Source: an uncultured Desulfovibrio sp. (GTDB lineage Bacteria; Desulfobacterota; Desulfovibrionia; Desulfovibrionales; Desulfovibrionaceae). Taken from it: a stretch of 9,001 bases of DNA. A program made the position numbers and the translations under genes. Shown piece after piece: positions 1 to 5,752 of the stretch (positions are counted from its first letter, which is position 1; the number at the start of each line of letters is the position of its first letter). The notes under the pieces are model-generated. The model searched no databases, was not told the origin of the DNA, and saw only the letters and a list, made by a program, of their open reading frames with translations. The stretch is from contig CAMLXE010000053.1 of NCBI GenBank assembly GCA_946490455.1, positions 1-9,001 of the forward strand. The letters are read 5' to 3'.

Positions 1-1
1 G

Positions 2-352
2 GCCCTTGCAGTCATGATCCGTCAGCTGGCTACGGAGAAGTTCGATCGCAAGCGTGCCTGGACGGCAGTCCTGCGTGAAGGCAAGATAGGCATGGCCTCG
101 GGCGTGATCATGGCCTTGCTGGCCTCCATCTGTGCCTATTTTCTTTCTTCTTCGCCCAAGCTTGGTCTGGTCATGGGAGCGGCTCTTTGGGGCGACATGG
201 TTCTCGGCTCGCTTGCCGGTGGAACCATCCCTCTGATTTTCCGGGCTGTCGGACGCGATCCGGCACAGGCTTCCAGTATTTTCCTCACAGCCATTACGGA
301 CGGATCTGGCTTCTTCATCTTTCTGGGACTGGCTACGGCCTTTTTGCTGTAG
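2..352 (+). CDS. mgtE: Magnesium transporter MgtE, C-terminal part (5' end outside window)
   Basis: Only the last 116 codons are visible. The frame is open from the window edge, reading A-L-A-V-M-I-R-Q before the first internal Met at 14, so the Met at 14 is not the start. The segment matches the end of the membrane domain of MgtE, a dimeric inner-membrane Mg2+ channel/transporter. The A-L-A-V stretch follows the family's Gly-Asn-Ala-Gly loop, and three hydrophobic helices follow (about nt 92-155, 161-245 and 275-350). The last carries T-A-I-T-D-G-S-G-F; its Asp (nt 299-301) aligns with the pore Asp that binds Mg2+ in characterised MgtE. The G-R-D-P-A turn before that helix is also typical. 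The cytosolic N and CBS domains must lie upstream. mmcQ follows after 39 nt on the same strand and may be cotranscribed. The family assignment is secure, but substrate (Mg2+ against Co2+ or others) is inferred from the family. Confidence 0.93.
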   Translation, partial: ALAVMIRQLATEKFDRKRAWTAVLREGKIGMASGVIMALLASICAYFLSSSPKLGLVMGAALWGDMVLGSLAGGTIPLIFRAVGRDPAQASSIFLTAITDGSGFFIFLGLATAFLL

Positions 353-380
353 AAGCCGTTCCGACAAGGATAGATTCTCG

Positions 381-386
381 AAGGGA
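381..386 (+). promoter_or_regulatory. Ribosome-binding site for the GTG-started mmcQ gene
   Basis: The purine run AAGGGA lies 5 nt before a GTG at 392-394. It decides the start of the MmcQ/YjbR gene, which has no in-frame ATG near the conserved N-terminus of the family. Confidence 0.7.
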
Positions 387-391
387 CGTCT

Positions 392-766
392 GTGGGACAA
401 AAAGAAAAACTCCTTGCCCATGCCAGAAAGAAATTTGGCAGCAAACCCGAGTATCCCTGGGCGGATGAACCGGAATATGCCGTTCTCCGGCATGCGGATT
501 CAGGGAAATGGTATGCCCTTCTCATGCGCCTGCCCGCCAAAAGACTGGGTATCGAGGGAACAGTTCTGGATGTTGTCAATCTGAAGGCCGATCCTATGGT
601 TATCCTGTCCCTGCTGGATCACCCGTCGGCATTGCCCGGATACCATATGAACAAGACCCACTGGATAACGATCATCCTCAATGGACGCTTTCCGGATAAA
701 GAACTGCTGTCGCTGCTCGAGTCCAGTCATGCCCTGACCCGGAAATCAAAACACAGCCTCAAGTGA
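392..766 (+). CDS. MmcQ/YjbR family protein
   Basis: This 124-residue protein has the full length expected of the MmcQ/YjbR family (about 115-125 residues). Family landmarks are P-W-A-D-E-P near residue 22, the K-W-Y-A-L-L-M strand at 39-45, the V-V-N-L-K segment near 60, and the signature Y-H-M-N-K-T-H-W-I-T near 84-93. Members have a small CyaY-like alpha/beta 'double-wing' fold and are often called DNA-binding; their cellular role is not established, so no function is assigned beyond the family. The start is GTG with a good ribosome-binding site. There is no signal peptide or membrane segment, so it is probably cytosolic. It lies 39 nt after mgtE, so the two may share a transcript, and it faces lon across a bidirectional terminator. 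The short Lys/Ser-rich C-terminus is not conserved family sequence. Confidence 0.88.
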   Translation: MGQKEKLLAHARKKFGSKPEYPWADEPEYAVLRHADSGKWYALLMRLPAKRLGIEGTVLDVVNLKADPMVILSLLDHPSALPGYHMNKTHWITIILNGRFPDKELLSLLESSHALTRKSKHSLK

Positions 767-805
767 GGGTTAGCGACGCGGCAGGACAGAGGCTTCCGAA
801 AACAG

Positions 806-831
806 GAAAGGGACCGATGGCGGTCCCTTTC
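806..831. terminator. Bidirectional intrinsic terminator between mmcQ and lon
   Basis: A perfect 11-bp inverted repeat (806-816 with 821-831) closes a 4-nt loop. On the plus strand it is followed by TTCAATCC and then a T-run; on the minus strand it is followed by CTGTTTTCGG. It lies 39 nt after the mmcQ stop and 31 nt after the lon stop, as expected for a shared terminator between convergent genes. Neither strand has a long uninterrupted T-tract directly at the stem, so efficiency is uncertain. Confidence 0.75.
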
Positions 832-862
832 TTCAATCCGATTTTTCAGGAAAGGCAATCTT

Positions 863-3313
863 TCAGATGCCAAGTGTCAGCGGCAACGCTTCATCAATGC
901 TGCTCACCGTGTGAATTGTGATCCTGTGACGGAGCTCAAGAGGAATTTCATCAATATCCTTTGCATTCTGAGCAGGAATGATGACATGGGAAATTCCGCG
1001 GGCGACTCCGGCAAGAATCTTTTCCTTGATACCGCCAACAGGAAGCACTCTGCCACGCAACGTGATTTCTCCGGTCATGCAGTAATCTCTCCGTACGGAC
1101 TTTCCGGTCAGCGCAGAGATCAGCGCTGTCACCAGCGTGATACCGGCGGAGGGCCCATCCTTGGGCGTTGCACCTGCGGGGACGTGAATATGAATATCCA
1201 TATGCTCCGCAAAGTCAGGCGCAATTCCAAGCTGCTCGGCCCTTGATTTGGCGTAGGTCAGTGCGGCCTGTGCGCTTTCCTTCATCACATCGCCAAGCTG
1301 GCCGGTCAGAATAAGCGCTCCCTTTCCCTTGACGGCAGAAACCTCAATATGGAGAAGCTCTCCACCAGCAGGTGTCCAGGCAAGTCCGAGAGCAACGCCA
1401 GGAATCAGCGTCTTTTCCATATCTTCATCAATGAAAACCGGTGCGCCCAGCAGTTTGGGCAGTCCGGCTGCCGTTACCCGGAAGGGCGGCTTTTGCCCTT
1501 CTGCCTTGCGGCGTGCAACCTTGCGGCAGACGGAACCGATCTCTCGCTCCATGTTCCGCAATCCGGCTTCCCGGGTATATTCACGGATGATCCGGTTCAG
1601 CGTCGTATCGGGAAGAGTCAGTTCTCCCGGCTTCAGACCATTTTCCCGAAGTTCCTTGGGAACTATGTACTTTCGGGCGATGGCCAGCTTTTCCTGCTGC
1701 GTATAGCCTGGCAGCGAGATGATTTCCAGACGATCCCGCAAGGCACCTGGAATATTTTCCAGATGATTGGCGGTACAGATGAACAGCACCCTGGAAAGGT
1801 CAAACGGAACATTCAGGTAGTGATCGCTGAAATTGGCATTCTGTTCCGGGTCCAGCGCCTCAAGCAGAGCAGAGGAGGGGTCGCCTCTGAAATCATTGCC
1901 CAGCTTGTCGATCTCATCAAGAATGATGACCGGATTTCTGGTTCCGGCCTGCTTCATGGCCTGAATGATTCTTCCCGGCAGGGCACCTATATAGGTTCTC
2001 CTGTGACCGCGAATTTCCGCTTCATCACGCATGCCGCCAAGAGAAATGCGCTGGAACTTGCGGCCAAGGGCCCGGGCAATGGAACGTCCCAGAGAGGTCT
2101 TCCCAACGCCTGGAGGGCCTGCAAAGCACAAAATGGGCCCTTTGGAGTCCGGATTCAGCTTGCGGACGCTCAGATATTCAAGGATGCGATCCTTGACCTT
2201 GTCCAGACCGTAATGATCCTCATCCAGAATCTTTTTGGCCTTGAGAATGTCCAGCTGATCCTTGGACGTCCTTTTCCATGGCAATTCCGCAAGCCAGTCG
2301 AGATAGGTCCGAATGACCCCGGCCTCCGCAGAATCTCCATGCATGGTGGCCAGTCTCTTCAGCTGCTTGTCCGCTTCCTTGCGAACTTCTGCAGGCAGCC
2401 CGGCCTTATCCAGCGCCCTGGTGATATTCTCCAGCTCTTCATCCGCATCATTGGCATCTCCCAATTCCTTGCGAATGGCCTTGAGCTGTTCACGAAGAAA
2501 ATATTCCTTTTGCGCCTTGTCCATGCCTTCACGCGCCGAGGTCTGAATCTTGATCTGCATGGATGCAACCTCAGACTCATGGATAAGATGGGTGATCACC
2601 AGACGCAGACGATCCATGGGATCAATGCACTGGAGAATCTCCTGTGCTTCTTCCATCTTCAGGCGGAGATTGGCTGCAATAAGGTCGGAAAGGCGTCCTG
2701 GTTCGCTGACGTTGGTAAGGACTCCCATGATTTCCCCGGTGGGGATACCCCACAGGGAGAGAATCCGTTCGCATTGTTCACGAGCCAGACGGACAAGCGC
2801 TTCCTGTTCTGCCTCCGGGGCCGTGACTTCAGGTTCAGGAAGCTGTTCCACCTTTGCGGTAAGATGAGCCCCATCTTCCACATCAATGAGACGGGCTCGG
2901 GAAACACCCTGTACAAGGGCCTTCACCCGGCCATCAGGCATCTTCAGAAGACGCAGAATAAGAGCCACGGAGCCAACGGGATAGAGATCATCCAGCCCGG
3001 GCTTTTCTACCTGACTGTCCTTCTGGGCGCACAGAAAAATATGGCGCCCCTGTGTTGCTGCGGCTTCCACAGCCTGTACCGACTGTTCTCTCCCCACAAA
3101 AAGAGGAACAATCATGTAGTTGAATACGACTACATCCCGCAGGGGAAGCAGCGGCATGGTCGAGGGAATTTCCTGAACCGACGACGTCTCTTCAGAGGGC
3201 GCATCCATCTGACCGTCCTGCATCTGAGCAGCAGCACGGCGACGTGGCACTCTGGTACGACGGCGTACCGGAGTTTCCTCATTCTTGTTTTCGTTGTCTG
3301 AATCAAACGTCAT
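863..3313 (-). CDS. lon: ATP-dependent Lon protease
   Basis: An 816-residue LonA serine protease, a cytosolic hexameric AAA+ machine that unfolds and degrades misfolded and regulatory proteins. Domain order: a charged tail (1-50), the LON substrate-recognition domain from about 52 (P-L-L-P-L-R-D), coiled-coil helices around 255-345, the AAA+ module with Walker A G-P-P-G-V-G-K-T (399-406) and Walker B I-L-D-E-I-D (464-469), then the protease domain. The catalytic dyad is intact: Ser722 in P-K-D-G-P-S-A-G and Lys765 in G-G-I-K-E-K, 43 residues apart as in E. coli Lon (Ser679/Lys722). E. coli Lon is 784 residues; the excess is mostly the N-terminal tail. The ORF could begin at 3385, but that would overlap radC, whereas Met at 3313 has AAGGA 8 nt upstream. 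lon is last in the minus-strand cluster, 38 nt after radC. No heat-shock-type promoter is evident in that gap. Confidence 0.98.
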   Translation of the reverse strand: MTFDSDNENKNEETPVRRRTRVPRRRAAAQMQDGQMDAPSEETSSVQEIPSTMPLLPLRDVVVFNYMIVPLFVGREQSVQAVEAAATQGRHIFLCAQKDSQVEKPGLDDLYPVGSVALILRLLKMPDGRVKALVQGVSRARLIDVEDGAHLTAKVEQLPEPEVTAPEAEQEALVRLAREQCERILSLWGIPTGEIMGVLTNVSEPGRLSDLIAANLRLKMEEAQEILQCIDPMDRLRLVITHLIHESEVASMQIKIQTSAREGMDKAQKEYFLREQLKAIRKELGDANDADEELENITRALDKAGLPAEVRKEADKQLKRLATMHGDSAEAGVIRTYLDWLAELPWKRTSKDQLDILKAKKILDEDHYGLDKVKDRILEYLSVRKLNPDSKGPILCFAGPPGVGKTSLGRSIARALGRKFQRISLGGMRDEAEIRGHRRTYIGALPGRIIQAMKQAGTRNPVIILDEIDKLGNDFRGDPSSALLEALDPEQNANFSDHYLNVPFDLSRVLFICTANHLENIPGALRDRLEIISLPGYTQQEKLAIARKYIVPKELRENGLKPGELTLPDTTLNRIIREYTREAGLRNMEREIGSVCRKVARRKAEGQKPPFRVTAAGLPKLLGAPVFIDEDMEKTLIPGVALGLAWTPAGGELLHIEVSAVKGKGALILTGQLGDVMKESAQAALTYAKSRAEQLGIAPDFAEHMDIHIHVPAGATPKDGPSAGITLVTALISALTGKSVRRDYCMTGEITLRGRVLPVGGIKEKILAGVARGISHVIIPAQNAKDIDEIPLELRHRITIHTVSSIDEALPLTLGI

Positions 3314-3321
3314 GGTATTAT

Positions 3322-3326
3322 TCCTT
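3322..3326 (-). promoter_or_regulatory. Ribosome-binding site fixing the lon start
   Basis: AAGGA on the minus strand, 8 nt before the ATG at 3313. It supports this start over the in-frame Met at 3385, which would lie inside the radC coding sequence. Confidence 0.75.
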
Positions 3327-3351
3327 GTTGAAATGAACTCGGAAAAATTCT

Positions 3352-4032
3352 TTAGATAACTCCACCCTTGCACAGGCTGTAGCAAACGCCATCTCCAATG
3401 ATGATATGATCGAGAAAACGCACTCCCACACTTTGAGAGAGTTCCTGCAATCTCTGGGTAATCTGCAAATCCTGGGGAGATGGATTTGCCCTGCCGCCGG
3501 GGTGGTTGTGTACCAGAATAAATCCTGTTGCCTTATACCGGAATACCTGCTCCAGAATTTCGCGTGGCTGACAGGGAGCCGTATCCGGACCTCCACGGGC
3601 CAGACGTTCCCAGCTCAGCTGCCGGTTCTGACTGTCAACCGTGGCAATCCAGACTTCTTCATGCGGACAGCCGCTCAGGCGGGGCATGGCCATTGCAGCC
3701 ACCGCCTCCGGAGTGCACAGCATTTCATGCGTCCGGGTAGGCGCCTCACCATAACGGGCCAGAACTTCTCGTATTGTCGAGAAAAGCGCATTGATTCCGG
3801 CACCTGCTCCCGGTATGTGCAGAATCTGTTCGGGACGAGCCTGAAGTACGCCACGAATTGACCCAAACTGTGCCAGCAGTTCCTTTGCCAGAGGCTTCGT
3901 GTCCCGGCGGAGCAGCGCATATCCCAGCAACAGCTCCAGAACTTCATAATCGGCGAGATCCGTTCCGTCCTTGAGCAGACGTTCACGGAGTCGTCCTCTG
4001 TGTCCGGCATAGTGTGGAGTATTCTTTGTCAT
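3352..4032 (-). CDS. radC: RadC-family (UPF0758) JAB/MPN domain protein
   Basis: A 226-residue protein of about the usual RadC length. The N-terminal part (about 8-95) is a helical region with a helix-hairpin-helix-like I-P-G-A-G-A-G-I at 73-80. The C-terminal part is a JAB/MPN domain with the metal-site pattern: Glu125 or Glu126 in H-E-E-V, then His175-x-His177 and Asp188 in H-N-H-P-G-G-R-A-N-P-S-P-Q-D. The D-H-I-I-I-G-D motif at 208-214 is also characteristic. The old DNA-repair assignment of RadC has been withdrawn for E. coli, and its biochemical role remains uncertain; metal binding is inferred from the motif. The usual Ser after the HNHP motif is Gly here. The ORF is open to 4158, but the family alignment begins at M-T-K-N with A-G-H-R-G-R-L-R soon after, and AGGA lies 9 nt upstream of this ATG. 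It lies between holA (79 nt) and lon (38 nt). Confidence 0.95.
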   Translation of the reverse strand: MTKNTPHYAGHRGRLRERLLKDGTDLADYEVLELLLGYALLRRDTKPLAKELLAQFGSIRGVLQARPEQILHIPGAGAGINALFSTIREVLARYGEAPTRTHEMLCTPEAVAAMAMPRLSGCPHEEVWIATVDSQNRQLSWERLARGGPDTAPCQPREILEQVFRYKATGFILVHNHPGGRANPSPQDLQITQRLQELSQSVGVRFLDHIIIGDGVCYSLCKGGVI

Positions 4033-4076
4033 AATAAGTAGTCCTGAGAAGGAAGCAAGGGAGAAAATGGAAAAAG

Positions 4077-4089
4077 AGCAGAAGCTGCT
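4077..4089 (-). terminator. Weak terminator-like hairpin between holA and radC
   Basis: Read on the minus strand, AGCAG-CTT-CTGCT forms a 5-bp stem with a 3-nt loop and is followed directly by CTTTTTCC. It lies 22 nt after the holA stop. The stem is short for an intrinsic terminator, so at most partial termination is likely. Confidence 0.25.
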
Positions 4090-4111
4090 GAAAAAGACAC
4101 TCCCGGACGCT

Positions 4112-5089
4112 TCAGCGCGGCATACGCACTGTTGCAGATGCGGAAAAGAGCAGAACAAGTTCTCCCATCAGCGCATCCAGTGCCTGTGATGGGGTACGAA
4201 GACCTGTTTTCACAGACAGTTCGGCTGTATGAAGAATATCCCAGAGTCTTACCAGTCCGGACAGTCCGAGTTTGGCTGCAGATTGCTTTTTGACAGCAAG
4301 ACTTCCTGGCGCCATGCGTACAGGTTCACCCATCCTGATCTGCCAGAGCTGTCTGGCCTCTCGTTGCAGCATGGTCAGAATATAAAAGAGAGGGTCTTCC
4401 CCGTTGCGCTGTTCTTCAAGAACCTTTTTCCACGCATCAGCCGTCCTGCCGGACTGCAATTCATTCAGAAAGGTAAAGATATTGAAGGAAACGGAACTTT
4501 CAAGCTCAACAGCCTCCGGAGCAAGAGGTTCGCCGGAGGCGAGCATGGAGAGCTTGGAAAGCTCGGTATCGATGGCTGCAGCATCAGGTGGCAACTGCTG
4601 ACAAAGTTTCTCCAGCGTTCCCTGGGCCAGCTGCAATCTCTTTTCTCTGGCCACGGTCTGCACATAGCGGCGCAATGAGCGAGGATCAAGCCCTGGCGAA
4701 CGCCATACCCACCCTCTGTTGTCTGCGAACTGAAAGCAGGGTTGTCTGCTGATGGCAGGCGGGAGCTTGGGCTGTCCCTTTTCCCAGGGGCATTCCAGAC
4801 AGAGAATGGGAAAGATCTGTGAGGACGGATGGGCCAAGACGCCTGAAAGGCGTTTCCAGATATCAGAAGTCAGCCTGTCGGCATTGCGCACGACAATGGC
4901 GCGTGGCGTGGCAAAAAGCCCCTGCAGCGTCAGAAGTTCCCAGAATCTGGGCGACAGCTCCTCATCACCCCAGAAAACATGTTTTTCCCAGGCAGCTTCT
5001 GTATTGTCCGCAAGCAGCTGCTCAACATGTCGGCGAAGGAGCGTTCCATCAGGACAAAGACAAAAGAAAAAACCGGGACGTTGAGCCAT
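4112..5089 (-). CDS. holA: DNA polymerase III delta subunit
   Basis: A 325-residue protein recognised as HolA, the clamp-loader subunit that opens the beta sliding clamp during replication. It is close to the roughly 340 residues of E. coli HolA. The N-terminal AAA+-like domain lacks a P-loop, as the family does, and contains L-L-T-L-Q-G-L-F-A-T-P-R-A-I-V-V-R-N-A-D (52-71), matching the conserved 'LFG..rlvvvrna' segment. The middle has the F-N-I-F-T-F-L-N-E-L helix near 202-211. The C-terminal collar domain has L-S-V-K-T-G-L-R-T-P-S-Q-A-L-D-A-L around 291-307. Sequence similarity in this family is low, so the call also relies on context: it follows leuS-lptE, as in E. coli. The open frame runs back to 5239 inside lptE, but the match starts at M-A-Q-R-P-G-F-F-F (5089), with AAGGA upstream at a rather long 11-nt spacing. 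Confidence 0.9.
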   Translation of the reverse strand: MAQRPGFFFCLCPDGTLLRRHVEQLLADNTEAAWEKHVFWGDEELSPRFWELLTLQGLFATPRAIVVRNADRLTSDIWKRLSGVLAHPSSQIFPILCLECPWEKGQPKLPPAISRQPCFQFADNRGWVWRSPGLDPRSLRRYVQTVAREKRLQLAQGTLEKLCQQLPPDAAAIDTELSKLSMLASGEPLAPEAVELESSVSFNIFTFLNELQSGRTADAWKKVLEEQRNGEDPLFYILTMLQREARQLWQIRMGEPVRMAPGSLAVKKQSAAKLGLSGLVRLWDILHTAELSVKTGLRTPSQALDALMGELVLLFSASATVRMPR

Positions 5090-5100
5090 GAAAAAATCAT

Positions 5101-5105
5101 TCCTT
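5101..5105 (-). promoter_or_regulatory. holA ribosome-binding site with long spacing
   Basis: AAGGA on the minus strand, 11 nt before the ATG at 5089, separated by an A/T-rich stretch with six T residues. An out-of-frame ATG follows the AAGGA directly and is too close to be used. The 3' end of a large hairpin (5109) lies only 3 nt upstream. Confidence 0.55.
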
Positions 5106-5108
5106 ATT

Positions 5109-5148
5109 AGATGCGCCACTCCGGAAACTCTTTCGGAATGGCGCATCT
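5109..5148 (-). other. Large hairpin just upstream of the holA ribosome-binding site
   Basis: An inverted repeat pairs 5109-5118 with 5139-5148 over 10 perfect base pairs. The helix continues inward through a wobble and further pairs (5120-5126 with 5131-5137, one imperfect pair) to a 4-nt loop. On the minus strand the hairpin ends 3 nt before the AAGGA of holA. A six-T run occurs only about 12 nt later, past the ribosome-binding site, so it is not a standard intrinsic terminator. It could be a 5' UTR structure affecting holA translation, an RNA-processing site or a 3'-end stabiliser for the leuS-lptE message. The structure is visible; the role is inference. Confidence 0.6.
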
Positions 5149-5180
5149 GATAGCTTTGCCTCCGGAAACGGCCTTCGTCA

Positions 5181-5202
5181 GTCCGGCCCGCAAGAGCCGG
5201 AC
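5181..5202 (-). other. Second small hairpin after lptE
   Basis: GTCCGGC (5181-5187) pairs perfectly with GCCGGAC (5196-5202) around an 8-nt loop. It lies 6 nt after the lptE stop on the minus strand and has no T-tail, so termination by the intrinsic route is unlikely. Together with the larger hairpin it fills most of the 119-nt lptE-holA gap. Confidence 0.45.
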
Positions 5203-5208
5203 GCATCC

Positions 5209-5751
5209 TCAGAAACGTTGCTGGAGGCGGTCCATACATCTCCGGATGGCCATAAACAAGACTTCCTGAATGGCACTTTCCTCATTGGAGTTTTCAAAAT
5301 TGTCGCTGTAGCTGATGGGTCCCGAACGCCATACCTCTGTATTGGTTCTCCCATCATAGACAATCAATTCCATGATGATGGTCGCCGTAAAAAGCTGGCT
5401 CTGGCTTTGATATTCTCCATAGCTGCGGACCTGGAAGCTCGGGACTCTGACCGTAAGCGTAAAGTCGGCCTGTCCCTCATCAACCCATATGGCCAGATTC
5501 CGGGCATTGATATCATCCCGAATCAGTGACCGAATTTTATATGTCAGCCACGGGTAGAGTGTAGTCTGATCTATCTCCTTGATTTTCAGTGTCTTGTTTC
5601 CTGTTCCCAGGACACTGTTCTCGGAGAGGGAACCTTCCTGACCACGCCAGACATAGCCGCATCCACCAAGCGTCACAAGCAGCATGACGCCAAGCAGAAG
5701 CATCGTCAGGCGAGACCCTAGTGTCTTAACATCATGCTGCAGGACCTGCAT
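5209..5751 (-). CDS. lptE: LPS-assembly lipoprotein LptE
   Basis: A 180-residue lipoprotein. Residues about 13-30 form a hydrophobic signal peptide ending in the lipobox L-G-G-C, with Cys31 as the predicted lipidated residue; the Gly at +2 agrees with outer-membrane sorting. The mature part begins G-Y-V-W-R-G and has the LptE-like layout: a Gly-Tyr start, an N-K-T-L and T-L-Y-P-W-L-T-Y-K-I segment (residues 52-73) leading into a helix, then beta strands (about 94-135). LptE plugs the LptD barrel and helps insert LPS in the outer leaflet. Similarity among distant LptE proteins is weak, so the call rests on lipobox, length, fold pattern and its place between leuS and holA as in E. coli. The ATG lies one base after the leuS stop, suggesting translational coupling. 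An internal Met at residue 17 is an alternative start and would also leave a usable signal peptide. Confidence 0.82.
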   Translation of the reverse strand: MQVLQHDVKTLGSRLTMLLLGVMLLVTLGGCGYVWRGQEGSLSENSVLGTGNKTLKIKEIDQTTLYPWLTYKIRSLIRDDINARNLAIWVDEGQADFTLTVRVPSFQVRSYGEYQSQSQLFTATIIMELIVYDGRTNTEVWRSGPISYSDNFENSNEESAIQEVLFMAIRRCMDRLQQRF

Positions 5752-5752
5752 C

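Noticed and set aside
136..579. A 147-codon minus-strand frame across mgtE and mmcQ.
   Set aside because: It overlaps two recognised plus-strand genes and shows no domain or convincing start.
1349..3301. A 650-codon open frame on the plus strand opposite lon.
   Set aside because: It lies fully antisense to a clear, intact Lon and has no family resemblance. Its openness follows from codon bias of lon.
3314..3385. Possible 24-residue extension of Lon to a Met at 3385.
   Set aside because: It would overlap the end of radC by 34 nt, while the ATG at 3313 has a well-placed ribosome-binding site.
3380..3400. A sigma-54-like GG...GC pattern on the minus strand inside the radC end, upstream of lon.
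   Set aside because: The GG-to-GC spacing is 11 instead of 10 and the flanking bases do not match the consensus.
4033..4158. Possible 42-residue extension of RadC that resembles a hydrophobic leader.
   Set aside because: The Phe/Ser-rich stretch overlaps the holA end and is not part of the family; RadC is cytosolic and aligns from the Met at 4032.
5090..5239. Possible 50-residue extension of HolA.
   Set aside because: It would run through the two intergenic hairpins and into lptE; the HolA match begins at the Met at 5089.
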